Origin: Streptomyces sp. CB02400
GTDB lineage: Bacteria > Actinomycetota > Actinomycetes > Streptomycetales > Streptomycetaceae
DNA length: 64,000 nucleotides
NCBI RefSeq assembly: GCF_001905725.1
Contig: NZ_LIWB01000018.1
Span: 133,616 to 197,615, forward strand
Direction of reading: 5' to 3'
The position numbers and the translations under genes are program-made. The notes beneath the pieces are model-generated. The model saw nothing but the letters and a program-made list of their open reading frames with translations, was not told the DNA's origin and did not search any database. Each line of letters opens with the position of its first letter. The stretch's first letter is position 1. Shown piece after piece: positions 32,843-41,043 of this stretch.

Positions 32843-34054
32843 ATGCATACCCAGGGCCATCCGACCGTCTCGGCGCGCTCGGCGCTCGGACTGACCGCCG
32901 TAGCACTGTTCGTCACGGCGGCCAACCTCCGGCCGGCGATCGCGGCGGTGTCACCACTGGCCGACCACATCCGCTCGGACCTGGACTTATCGGCGACCGG
33001 CCTGTCGTTGCTGACCACCGTCCCCACGCTGGCCATGGGAGTCTGCGCGCCCCTCGCCGCGCCCGTCGCCCGCCGGTTCGGGCTGCATCGCGGTGTGCTG
33101 CTGGGGCTGGCCGTCATCACCTCGGCCACCGCGGCGCGTGCCGTCGGCGCGTCCTCCTGGCTGCAACTGAGCTGCTCCGCTGCGGCCGGAGCCGGGATCG
33201 CGATAGCCCAGACCCTGCTGCCCGCCGTGGTCAAGGCCCGTTTCGCCGACCGGGTGGGTCTGGTCACCGGTATCTACACGGCCGGCCTCGGGCTCGGCGG
33301 CGCGGTCGCGGCCGGGGTCAGTGCGCCGCTGGCCGACGCGATCGGCTCCTGGCCGGGCGCCCTGGCCTCATGGGCGGTGCTCGCGCTGGCCGGCGGCGTG
33401 CTGTGGTCCGTGACCGGACGCACCCTCGGACCGGACGGCGTCGCCGCGCCGTCGGGACCGGTGACCCGCGGTCTGCCCTGGCGCAGCGCCAAGGCATGGC
33501 GCATCACCGCGCTGGCCGCGGGGAACTCCGCGCTGTACTACTGCGAACTGGCCTGGGTGGCGGCACTGTTGCAGGACGACGGTGGCCACAGCGCCGCGGG
33601 GGCCGGTCTGCTGCTGACCGTGATGATCTCCATCCAGGTCGTGTCCATGCTGGCCGTGCCGGCGCTGCTGGGTGAAGGCCGGAGCACACGCCAGGGCCTG
33701 GTGTGGACGACCACGCTGACGGCCGTCGGGTTCCTGGGCCTGGCCTTCGCCCCGGGCGCGGCGACGTGGCTGTGGATCGTCGCGTTGGGCATCGGTCACG
33801 GCGGTCTGTTCACCCTCGTCCTCACCCTGCCGGTGGTGTCCGGCCGCGACTCCGCCGAGGCCGGCCGGATCAGCGCGATGGCCTTCTTCGTCGGCTACGC
33901 CTGTGCCGCACTGGCACCGGTACTGGTGGGTGTGCTGCGCGACTCCACGGGCGACTTCCACCTCGCCTTCGGCCTGCTGGGCGGACTGGCCGCCCTGATG
34001 CTGCTTCCCATAGCCCGGATGTACGGCGGCGGCGACACGGAGGCGCAACGGTGA
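32843..34054 (+). CDS. MFS exporter, CynX/NimT-like
   Basis: A 403-residue major-facilitator protein with 12 predicted membrane helices; VTAANLRPAIAAVSPLADHIRSDLDLSATGLSLLTTVPTL is the characteristic first-helix region of the CynX/NimT (cyanate/2-nitroimidazole transporter-like) group. ATG at 32843 has GAAGG at eight bases. It carries a TTA Leu codon (32987-32989) and so depends on the rare bldA tRNA in Streptomyces, restricting expression to later growth. Its stop overlaps the GNAT start (GTGA). Transported compound is not known; with an oxidant-type Rrf2 regulator, an electrophile or drug exporter is possible. Confidence 0.9.
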   Translation: MHTQGHPTVSARSALGLTAVALFVTAANLRPAIAAVSPLADHIRSDLDLSATGLSLLTTVPTLAMGVCAPLAAPVARRFGLHRGVLLGLAVITSATAARAVGASSWLQLSCSAAAGAGIAIAQTLLPAVVKARFADRVGLVTGIYTAGLGLGGAVAAGVSAPLADAIGSWPGALASWAVLALAGGVLWSVTGRTLGPDGVAAPSGPVTRGLPWRSAKAWRITALAAGNSALYYCELAWVAALLQDDGGHSAAGAGLLLTVMISIQVVSMLAVPALLGEGRSTRQGLVWTTTLTAVGFLGLAFAPGAATWLWIVALGIGHGGLFTLVLTLPVVSGRDSAEAGRISAMAFFVGYACAALAPVLVGVLRDSTGDFHLAFGLLGGLAALMLLPIARMYGGGDTEAQR

Positions 34055-34593
34055 GGGACATACGAAGCTTCGGCCCCGGGGTCCTCGGCGTTCTGGATGC
34101 CCTCAGCGACACCTACGTCGAGATCTTCACCGCTCCGCCCTGGGCCCACCGCTCCCCGGCCGCCGCGCGGCACGACTTCCGGGAACGCCTGAAGGGGGAT
34201 GCGCACCGCCCCGGATTCCGGGCCGTCGTCGCCACGGACGAGTCCGGTGCCGTGGCGGGGTTCGCCACAGGGTGGATCACCCAGGCTCCGTTCCCCACAG
34301 ACCGGGCCTACGGCAAGGTGCGGCGACGCCTGGGTGCCGACCGGGTCGATGAACTGCTGATCGGTTCCTTCGAGGTCGACGAGCTGGGGGTTCGTCCCCA
34401 CGCCCGCGGGACCGGTCTGGGCGGGCGACTGTTGTCCGACATCACCACCGCCGTGCCCGGCGGCCGATCCTGGTTGCTGACCTGGGGCCGGGCACATGAC
34501 GCGCTCGCCTTCTACCGTCGCCGGGGGTGGGAGGAGCCCGAGGCCGTGCACGGCGAAGAGACGGACATCGTCGTGTTCCTGTCGCCGCCGTAG
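34051..34593 (+). CDS. GNAT-family N-acetyltransferase
   Basis: A 180-residue acetyltransferase with the acetyl-CoA pocket pattern LIGSFEVDELGVRPHARGTGLGGRLLSDITTAV (about 107-139; RGTGLGGRLL is motif A) and SWLLTWGRAHDALAFYRRRGWEEP. GTG at 34051 overlaps the MFS stop codon, so it is co-translated with the exporter. Pairing of an exporter and an acetyltransferase suggests a joint role in detoxifying an amine or similar compound (inference). Confidence 0.88.
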   Translation: MRDIRSFGPGVLGVLDALSDTYVEIFTAPPWAHRSPAAARHDFRERLKGDAHRPGFRAVVATDESGAVAGFATGWITQAPFPTDRAYGKVRRRLGADRVDELLIGSFEVDELGVRPHARGTGLGGRLLSDITTAVPGGRSWLLTWGRAHDALAFYRRRGWEEPEAVHGEETDIVVFLSPP

Positions 34594-34652
34594 CGACTCC
34601 CCTCGGCCGCCGGCCTCGCAACCGTCACTCACGGGCGGCGGAGGAGGCCGGA

Positions 34653-34724
34653 ATGCCATAGGCATCCCCTATATCCCCTACTCATATTTCGTCTTTGCCT
34701 CTCGTTGTTTTCCGGACCTACCGT
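34653..34724 (+). promoter_or_regulatory. Candidate LysR site and promoter of the SDR pair
   Basis: ATGCC-ATA-GGCAT (34653-34665) is a short inverted repeat of LysR-site type. A promoter can be placed at TTGCCT (34695-34700), 18 bases, TACCGT (34719-34724), putting the palindrome at roughly -66 to -78, where LysR activators bind. The LysR gene of this block lies at its far end. Confidence 0.45.
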
Positions 34725-34759
34725 GAATCAGCAATTACGCGACGGAGAGGGAGGGCGAG

Positions 34760-35527
34760 ATGACCGAAATCGAGAACGGATCGGGAATTCGGGAACTTGC
34801 GGGAAAGCGGGCCCTGGTGACGGGTGGCTCTCGCGGAATCGGAGCCGCCGTCGTGCGCCGGCTCCTGGACGCGGGAGCCGAGGTGCTCACGACCGCCCGG
34901 TCGGCGGCGAGCACCGTACCCGAGGGCGCCCACTTCGTGGCGGCCGACGTACGGACCCGGGCGGGGATCGAAACGCTCGCCGCGACCGCGCGGGAGGTCC
35001 TGGGCGGGGTCGACATCCTGGTCGACAACGCGGGCGGTGCGCGACCGCACGAGGGCGCCACGGCCATCCCCGACGAGGAGTGGCAGAACGCGCTCGACCT
35101 GAACCTCCTGGCGGCGGTGCGGCTGGACGCGCTGCTGATACCGGGGATGCGCGAACGCCGCTCGGGGGTGATCGTGCACGTCTCCTCGGCCGCGGTGTCC
35201 ACCCCGGGCCCCCTGTTCCTGCACTACACGGCGGCCAAGGCGGCGCTGGAGAACTACAGCCGGGGGCTGGCCACCGAGCTGGCCCCCTCCGGGGTCCGGG
35301 TCAACACCGTGACTCCCGGCAGGACCGCCACCCCCGGCGGCGAGGCGACGCGGGAGCAGTGGGCGCGCCTGAACGGGGACGCCGACGCGACCGGCACCAC
35401 ACCGCTGGGACGCGACGGCCGACCCGACGACATCGCCCACGCGGTGCTGTTCCTCGTGTCCGACCGGGCGGGCTGGCTGACCGGAAGCAATATCGTCGTG
35501 GACGGCGGCGAATTCCCCAGAGGATGA
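34760..35527 (+). CDS. Short-chain dehydrogenase/reductase
   Basis: A 255-residue SDR: NAD(P) motif RALVTGGSRGIGAAVVRRLLDAG (about 17-39), NNAG-like VDNAGG, catalytic Ser in IVHVSSAAVS, and Tyr-Lys as YTAAKAALENYSRG (about 153-157), then VNTVTPG. The C-terminus NIVVDGGEFPRG is typical. ATG at 34760 with GGAGAGGGAG-type upstream region. The first gene of an SDR pair; substrate unknown. Codon use is somewhat more A-rich at the 5' end than the core genes. Confidence 0.92.
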   Translation: MTEIENGSGIRELAGKRALVTGGSRGIGAAVVRRLLDAGAEVLTTARSAASTVPEGAHFVAADVRTRAGIETLAATAREVLGGVDILVDNAGGARPHEGATAIPDEEWQNALDLNLLAAVRLDALLIPGMRERRSGVIVHVSSAAVSTPGPLFLHYTAAKAALENYSRGLATELAPSGVRVNTVTPGRTATPGGEATREQWARLNGDADATGTTPLGRDGRPDDIAHAVLFLVSDRAGWLTGSNIVVDGGEFPRG

Positions 35528-35580
35528 CGCCGACGGGATTCCGGAAACAATTTCCGATAAATAGAACGAAGGATTCCGGC

Positions 35581-36324
35581 ATGGGTAAATACAGCGGAAA
35601 GAACGCGGTGGTCACGGGCGGCGGCAGCGGGATCGGGTTCGCCACGGCGAGACTGCTGGTGGACGGCGGAGCACGTGTGGCGATCACCGGTCGCTCCCGG
35701 GACGCGCTCGACGCCGCGCGGGAGCGGCTCGGCGGGAACGCGGTGGCCGTCCGGGGCGATGTGGCCTCGTTGCCCGACCTGGACGCTCTGGCCGACCGTG
35801 TGAAGGACGGACTCGGCACGGTCGACGCCCTGTTCATCAACGCCGGCGTCACACTCCCGACACCCTTCGAGTCGACGACCGAGGAGGACTACGACCAGCT
35901 GTTCGCGATCAACGTCAAGGGTGCCTTCTTCACCGTGCAGAAGCTCGCCCCGCTGCTGAGCACGGGCGCCGGCGTCGTCCTCACCACCTCGGCCGCGAAC
36001 GTCATGGGCCTGCCGGAGACCAGTGTCTACGCGGCCGGCAAGGCGGCCCTGCGCTCGATGGCCCGCACCCTCTCCCGCGACCTGCTGTCACGCGGGATCC
36101 GTGTCAACGCGGTCAGCCCCGGTCCCGTGGACACGGGAATCCTGGAGAGGACGATGACGGCGGAGGCCGCCGAGCAGTTCAAGACGGAGCGGGTCGCGGA
36201 CAATCCCATGCGGCGTTTCGGCACGCCCGAGGAGATCGCCGGGGCGGCCGCCTTCCTCGCCTTCGACGCCACGTACACCGCCGGTGCCGAGCTCGCCGTG
36301 GACGGAGGCGCCACCCAGCTCTGA
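35581..36324 (+). CDS. Second short-chain dehydrogenase/reductase
   Basis: A 247-residue SDR with VVTGGGSGIGFATARLLVDGG (about 9-29), NAGV, catalytic Ser in VLTTSAANVMG, YAAGKAALRSMARTLS (Tyr-Lys), VNAVSPGPVDTGI and AVDGGATQL at the end. ATG at 35581 follows AACGAAGG. It is 53 bases behind the first SDR and only distantly similar to it, so they probably act in sequence or have different substrates. The TTT/AAA-rich 5' region differs from neighbouring core genes. Confidence 0.92.
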   Translation: MGKYSGKNAVVTGGGSGIGFATARLLVDGGARVAITGRSRDALDAARERLGGNAVAVRGDVASLPDLDALADRVKDGLGTVDALFINAGVTLPTPFESTTEEDYDQLFAINVKGAFFTVQKLAPLLSTGAGVVLTTSAANVMGLPETSVYAAGKAALRSMARTLSRDLLSRGIRVNAVSPGPVDTGILERTMTAEAAEQFKTERVADNPMRRFGTPEEIAGAAAFLAFDATYTAGAELAVDGGATQL

Positions 36325-36359
36325 GCCGGCCGCGCCCCGCCACGGGCTCGCACCGGCCG

Positions 36360-37304
36360 TCAGGACACGGAGGAGAAGGAAGCGAATTCGAACTCGGGCA
36401 TGGGTTCGGACACGGACTCGGGCTCGGTTCCGGGCTCGGACCAGGTCTCCTGGCGCAGGAGTTCGAGCAGAGCCGTCTCCGCCGGGCCCGCGTCCTGCCG
36501 GACCACGGCGATGACGGGCTGGGACAGAGGCGGGGACACCGGGCGCACGAGGTGCTCGTACCCCTGCGGCACCGCCGAGGCCGGGACGAGGGTCACCCCC
36601 AGCCCGTGGGCGGCCCAGCGCACGGCCGTCGCCGCCTGGGACACGCGGGCGGCCGTGGCCGGGGCCAGACCGTTGTCCCGCAACACCTTCAGCAGTACGC
36701 CGTCGAGCGTGCTGTCGCGGTCGAACCGCACCCAGGGCTCCCCGCCCAGTTCACGCAGCTCGACCCGGTCCTCGGCCAGCTGCCGGTGCCCGGCGCCCAT
36801 CACCACGACGAGCTCCTCGTCGCCGAGGTGATGGGCGTCGGCGGGGCTCTGCTCGCACGCCGCCATCAGGGCGAAGTCCAGCGTGCCCCGGCGGCACAGC
36901 CGGTCCAGCTCGGCGGCGCTCGGCTCTTCGAAGACGCTGACCTCCAGCTGTGGGAAGCGGCGACGCAACGCACCCAGCGCGCGCGGCAACTGCCGTGTGC
37001 CGAAGCCCATCTGCACCGCGACCACCAGCTCACCCACCAGGTCGTCGGCACCGGCCCGCGCCGTCGCCCGCGCCCGCCGCGACGCACTGACCGCGACCTG
37101 TGCCTCCCGCAGGAACGCACGGCCGACCATGGTGGGCACCAGACCGGTCGGTGTGCGGGCGAACAGCTTCACGCCGAGTTCCCGCTCCAGGCCGCGGATC
37201 TGCTGGGACACCGACGGCTGGGCGACGTGCAGCCGCTCCGCCGCCGCCGTCACCGAGCCCTCCTCGGCTATGGCCAGGGCGTACTCGTACTGACGAAGAC
37301 TCAT
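36360..37304 (-). CDS. LysR-family transcriptional regulator
   Basis: A 314-residue regulator: N-terminal HTH MSLRQYEYALAIAEEGSVTAAAERLHVAQPSVSQQIRGLERELGVKLF (residues 1-48) then a periplasmic-binding-like effector domain (about 88-290). The C-terminal 20 residues are unusual, Glu/Ser-rich (EPGTEPESVSEPMPEFEF). ATG at 37304 with GGAGGGGA upstream. Tail to tail with the SDR pair, which it probably regulates through a site ahead of it (inference). Confidence 0.92.
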   Translation of the reverse strand: MSLRQYEYALAIAEEGSVTAAAERLHVAQPSVSQQIRGLERELGVKLFARTPTGLVPTMVGRAFLREAQVAVSASRRARATARAGADDLVGELVVAVQMGFGTRQLPRALGALRRRFPQLEVSVFEEPSAAELDRLCRRGTLDFALMAACEQSPADAHHLGDEELVVVMGAGHRQLAEDRVELRELGGEPWVRFDRDSTLDGVLLKVLRDNGLAPATAARVSQAATAVRWAAHGLGVTLVPASAVPQGYEHLVRPVSPPLSQPVIAVVRQDAGPAETALLELLRQETWSEPGTEPESVSEPMPEFEFASFSSVS

Positions 37305-37398
37305 CGGTTCCCGTCCCCTCCCCGCGGTGGACCGCCGTCCATCGCGTCGTCACCGTGAGCAACCCGGTTCCGCCGTCGGGGATTCCCTTGGGGACGGT

Positions 37399-37447
37399 CA
37401 CGGCCGCGCCCGCCGTCCCCGGAAGGGGGCAGGCGGGCGCGGCCGTG
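37399..37447 (-). terminator. Terminator of glkA
   Basis: A perfect 16-base stem (CACGGCCGCGCCCGCC, 37399-37414, with its complement 37432-37447) begins 17 bases past the glkA stop codon on the minus strand. Confidence 0.8.
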
Positions 37448-37463
37448 CGTACGGGCAGGGGTG

Positions 37464-38417
37464 TCACATGACCGGGTCGGGCTCCCGGGCCAGGTCCGCC
37501 GCGCCCACCAGGCCCGCCTTGTTGCCGAGCTGGGCGCCGAGGACCTCGGCGACCGGGCGCCAGTTGCCGCCGACCAGCCAGCGCTTGTAGGACTTGCGGA
37601 TCGGGCCGAGGACCAGTTCGCCCTCGTCGGAGAGGCCGCCGCCGACGATGAACGCGGAGGGGTCGAAGAGGGAGGCCAGGTCTGCGAGGCCGGCGCCGAC
37701 CCAGCGGGCCAGCTCGCGGTAGGAGTCGACGGCCACCCGGTCGCCCTGGCGGGCGGCCATGGAGACGTGCTTGCCCTCGATGCCCTCGGGCGTGCCGTTG
37801 CCGAGGGAGAGCAGGGTCTCGGCGTTCTCGGGGGTGGCGTTGGCGCGCTGCTTGGCGTAGCGGACGAGGGCGCGGCCGGAGGCGTACTGCTCCCAGCAGC
37901 CCTGCGAGCCGCAGCCGCACAGCAGGCCGTCCGGCACCATGCGGATGTGGCCGAACTCGGCGGCCACGCCGAAGTGGCCGCGGCGCAGCTTGTTGCCGAT
38001 GATCACGCCGCCGCCGAGGCCGGTGCCGAGCGTGATGCAGATGACGTTGCGGTGGCCCTTGCCCGCGCCGAACTTGTACTCGCCCCAGGCGGCGGCGTTG
38101 GCGTCGTTCTCCACGACGACCGGGAGACCCGTACGGGCCTCGACCTTCTCCTTGAGCGGCTCGTTGCGCCAGTCGATGTTGGGCGCGAAGTACACCGTCG
38201 AACGCTGGCGGTTGACGTACCCGGCCGCACCGATGCCCACGCCGACGATCTCGTGCCCCGCGCGTGCTCCCTCCACCGCGGAGGCGATGGCGTCCACGAT
38301 GCCCTCGGGCGTACCCGGGGTCGGCACCTTGTGGGTCGAGAGGATGTTGCCTTCCTCGTCGACCACGCCGGCCGCGATCTTCGTGCCGCCGATGTCGACG
38401 CCGATGGTGAGTCCCAT
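37464..38417 (-). CDS. glkA: ROK-family glucokinase
   Basis: A 317-residue glucokinase of the ROK family: GLTIGVDIGGTKIAAGVVDEEGNIL (ATP phosphate loop), NDANAAAWGEY and CITLGTGLGGGVIIGNKLRRG, and the zinc motif CGCGSQGCWEQYASG (about 166-180). In Streptomyces GlkA phosphorylates glucose and is central to carbon catabolite repression; length equals that known for S. coelicolor GlkA. ATG at 38417 has GAGGGA upstream. Transcribed together with, or independently of, the DUF5304 gene 136 bases upstream. Confidence 0.98.
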   Translation of the reverse strand: MGLTIGVDIGGTKIAAGVVDEEGNILSTHKVPTPGTPEGIVDAIASAVEGARAGHEIVGVGIGAAGYVNRQRSTVYFAPNIDWRNEPLKEKVEARTGLPVVVENDANAAAWGEYKFGAGKGHRNVICITLGTGLGGGVIIGNKLRRGHFGVAAEFGHIRMVPDGLLCGCGSQGCWEQYASGRALVRYAKQRANATPENAETLLSLGNGTPEGIEGKHVSMAARQGDRVAVDSYRELARWVGAGLADLASLFDPSAFIVGGGLSDEGELVLGPIRKSYKRWLVGGNWRPVAEVLGAQLGNKAGLVGAADLAREPDPVM

Positions 38418-38553
38418 GAATCCCTCAGTTCCGGTCGAGCCCCGCTACCGCCAACGGTACCCGAGGCGCTGCCCTCGGGGCCCCGGCGTCCGTACGGTGA
38501 GCGGTCCGGCGGGGATCATGGGCGCCCCCGCCGAAGGCCCGCGGAGGGCCGCG

Positions 38554-39084
38554 TCAGTCCAGGTCGATGCGTTCGCCGGGGCCGGTGCCGGGGTCGTCGC
38601 CCCGGTCCCGGCGCTCGTCGAGGTCGCGGGGGTCGGACTCGCGGGCGGTCCAGCGGCGCTCCTGGTCCTGTACGGCGGAGCGGTAGGCGGCGAGGAGTTC
38701 GTTGCCGGCGGCGGCGAGGTGGTCGAAGACGTCGGGGTTGCGTTCGATGACGGGTTCGACGGCGGCCTTGGCCTGCTGGACGACCTGCCGCACCACCTGC
38801 TGCGCGGCGGGTCCGGCGACCGCGCCGAACAGCGGGGACTGCAGACCGGAGAGCTTGTCGGCGACCGCGTCGACGAGCTTCTTCAGCTCCTCGGCGGCGG
38901 AGCCGGGGGGCGGTCCGTACTGTGCGCGGCGGCGGGCCTTCTCCGCCTCGAGGTCCTCGGCGGCGGCGGTCGCCCAGGCGTCGGCGTGGGTCTCGGCATG
39001 GGTCTCGGCCGCCCGTACGTCGTCCACCGGCTTGTCGACGATCTCGTCCTCTGCGTCGTCGGACGGGGGGAGCTGTTCGCTCAT
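38554..39084 (-). CDS. DUF5304 protein upstream of glkA (SCO2127-like)
   Basis: A 176-residue acidic soluble protein. It has acidic ends (PPSDDAEDEIVDKPVDDVRAA; DLDERRDRGDDPGTGPGERID) and a helical middle (AAEELKKLVDAVADKLSGL, VVRQVVQQAKAAVEPVIERNPDVFDHLAAAGNELLAAYR). From memory the S. coelicolor counterpart (SCO2127), also directly ahead of glkA, affects sensitivity to 2-deoxyglucose and has been reported to interact with BldKB. Function here is inferred from position. ATG with AGGAG seven bases upstream. Confidence 0.83.
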   Translation of the reverse strand: MSEQLPPSDDAEDEIVDKPVDDVRAAETHAETHADAWATAAAEDLEAEKARRRAQYGPPPGSAAEELKKLVDAVADKLSGLQSPLFGAVAGPAAQQVVRQVVQQAKAAVEPVIERNPDVFDHLAAAGNELLAAYRSAVQDQERRWTARESDPRDLDERRDRGDDPGTGPGERIDLD

Positions 39085-39141
39085 GACGGACTCCTGACTA
39101 CGGATGGCACCTTCGACGGTACCCGAACGGTGGCCGTCGCT

Positions 39142-40290
39142 TCAGTGGGTGCGCGGCCACAGTGCCGGATCCGGCCGGAAGCGGATGCGCAGCTCGTCCT
39201 CGCGCAGGGCGGCGCCGGCGACGGTGCAGCGGCGCAGCGCGGAGGGCAGCGGGACGATGCGGCGGAACGGTCCTGCGGTGACGACGATCTCGTCGCCGCG
39301 CCGGATCAGGTCGAGTTCGTCGCGGCGGGCGCCGGGGAGGGGGAGGTGCCAGATCAGGACGCCGTCGTCGGCCAGGCGGTCGGTGACCGGCCAGTCGACG
39401 GTGGCGGGGCGCGTCGTGACGCCCGGCACGGCGAGTGCGGTCAGGTCGTCGGTGCCGCGCGGGTCGCGGCCCAGGTGGGCGACGGGGCGGACGTCGTACG
39501 ACTCGCGCCACTCGTCCAGGGTCTTGCGCTGCTGGGCTACGGGGCCGGCGAGCCAGCCGGCCGCCTCGCTCTCCGGCAGGACGCGGGTCGCGATCAGGGC
39601 GTCGGTGCGCAGGCCGCGCAGGGCGAGTCCGAGGGTGGCGGTGCGTACGGCGTCGGCACCGGCGGGGCCCGGTTCGGCGACCAGTCGTACGACGGTGTCG
39701 CGGTCGGCGAGCACGGCCTCGACGGCGGCGAGCTGGAGGTCCAGGCGGGCCGCCGTGCCGTACAGCCACTCGGCCGGCATGGGGACGCCGGCGAGGCGGC
39801 CGAGGACGGGGCGCAGGGCGCGGGCGGCCTGCCGTTCGGGCGGGAGGAGGCGGCGCAGGTAGCGGCGGAGTTCTTCGGGGAGGGCGAGGAGGGAGAGGGC
39901 TCGGGGGGTGGGTGGGAGGTCGACGACGAGGAGGTCGTACGACTCCGAGAGCGCGGCGTCGCGCAGGGCGCGCAGGACGGCGAGTTCCTCGGCGCCGGGG
40001 AGGAGGCTGGTCTCCTCGGGTTCCAGGCGGGAGGCGCCGAGGAGGTCCAGGGCGGAGGCGGCCCGGTCCTGGAGGGCGGCGAGGTCGGTGCGGAAGTCCG
40101 TGTCGGGGTCGACGCGCTTCACTGTGAGGCGGGGGGTGGCCTCGGTGCCCAGTACGGGGCCCAGGGTGTCCGTGCGGTCGGTGCCGAGGAGCAGGGTGCG
40201 GGCACCCTCGCGGGCTGCGGTGAGCGCGGTGGCGGCGGCGGTCGTGGTGCGGCCGCTGCCGCCGGGGCCCGTGATCAGGAGGGTGCGCAT
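39142..40290 (-). CDS. ArsA-like ATPase with degenerate P-loop
   Basis: A 382-residue protein of the deviant-Walker A (ArsA/MinD-Mrp) class by fold: LLITGPGGSGRTTTAAATALTAA at the N-terminus, LLGTDRTDTLGPVLG (Switch I-like) and YDLLVVDLPPTPRALSLLALPEEL (Walker B-like). Canonical ArsA has GKGGVGKT; here both Lys residues are gone (Pro and Arg). So ATP hydrolysis may be impaired or altered. The C-terminus (from about 320) resembles a hydrophobic HSP20-like ArsA C-terminal domain. Gene order DUF5304-ArsA-SRPBCC matches the M. tuberculosis Rv2184c-Rv2185c neighbourhood. Ribosome site poor; ATG 40290. Confidence 0.82.
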   Translation of the reverse strand: MRTLLITGPGGSGRTTTAAATALTAAREGARTLLLGTDRTDTLGPVLGTEATPRLTVKRVDPDTDFRTDLAALQDRAASALDLLGASRLEPEETSLLPGAEELAVLRALRDAALSESYDLLVVDLPPTPRALSLLALPEELRRYLRRLLPPERQAARALRPVLGRLAGVPMPAEWLYGTAARLDLQLAAVEAVLADRDTVVRLVAEPGPAGADAVRTATLGLALRGLRTDALIATRVLPESEAAGWLAGPVAQQRKTLDEWRESYDVRPVAHLGRDPRGTDDLTALAVPGVTTRPATVDWPVTDRLADDGVLIWHLPLPGARRDELDLIRRGDEIVVTAGPFRRIVPLPSALRRCTVAGAALREDELRIRFRPDPALWPRTH

Positions 40291-40329
40291 GGGGGTGAAC
40301 CGTAGTGGACGCTGGGCGGGGGGTGTTGC

Positions 40330-40468
40330 GCAGCCCGGCGTCCGCGGGGTGCCGCTGCGCCCACCCGTGCCGCCCCAGCGGCACGACCGCCCGCAGTCAC
40401 GTACGTACGGCTGCCCGCAGCTGCGGGGGTGGGCGCCGCCCCAGCGGCACGCCCGCCCGCAGTTGCGG
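40330..40468. repeat. Dispersed intergenic repeat family A, copy 3 with a partial extra unit
   Basis: The CGTGCCGC-CCCA-GCGGCACG stem is at 40366-40385; a second shorter unit, GCCGCCCCAGCGGCACG, lies at about 40435-40451, and CTGCCCGCAG appears between them. The insertion lies within the minus-strand gene row between the SRPBCC and ArsA-like genes. Confidence 0.75.
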
Positions 40469-40473
40469 GGGGG

Positions 40474-40917
40474 CTACTTCGGGCTCGACTCCACTCGCTT
40501 CTTCAGGCCTGCCAGGGCTCGGTCGATGATGACCTTCTCCGCCTTGCGCTTGATCATGCCGAGCATGGGGATCTTGACGTCGACCGTCAGGCGGTAGGTG
40601 ACCTCCGTCGTGCCCGGGGCGGCCGGGGTGAGGACGTAGGAGCCGTCCAGGGAGCGGAGCATCTGGGACTTCACCAAGGTCCAGGAGACCTCGTGCTGCC
40701 CGGTCCAGGTGTACGCCAGGGTCTGGTCGTCCTTGATCGCGCCGGCGTCCATGACGAGACGCACCTGTTCGGCGCGGCCCTCGGCGTCGGTCGCGAGGAC
40801 CTCGGCCTCCTTCACCTCACCGGTCCAGTCCGGATAGCGGGCGAAGTCGGCGATCACTCCCATGACGTCGGCCGCCGCCGCCTCGATCGTGATGCTCGAG
40901 CTGGTGTGTTCCGCCAT
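40474..40917 (-). CDS. SRPBCC/polyketide-cyclase-like lipid-transfer protein
   Basis: A 147-residue START/Bet v1-like domain protein: SSITIEAAAADVMGVIADFARYPDWTGEVKEAEVLATDAEGRAEQVRLVMDAG at the N-terminus and a long C-terminal helix (PMLGMIKRKAEKVIIDRALAGLKKRVE). The fold binds lipids or polyketides in a hydrophobic cavity. ATG at 40917 has GGAGGAG six bases upstream. Homologue of M. tuberculosis Rv2185c by family and position. No ligand can be read off. Confidence 0.9.
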   Translation of the reverse strand: MAEHTSSSITIEAAAADVMGVIADFARYPDWTGEVKEAEVLATDAEGRAEQVRLVMDAGAIKDDQTLAYTWTGQHEVSWTLVKSQMLRSLDGSYVLTPAAPGTTEVTYRLTVDVKIPMLGMIKRKAEKVIIDRALAGLKKRVESSPK

Positions 40918-41043
40918 CGCCGTGGCTCCTCCAGATGCGGGCCGGTAGTCGTCGTCGCCGTGCGCCGGGCACACAGCGCACGCGCGTGCAGCGGAAGGCT
41001 ACCGCGCGCCCGGCCGGCGCAACTCATCCGACCTGGGACGTCG

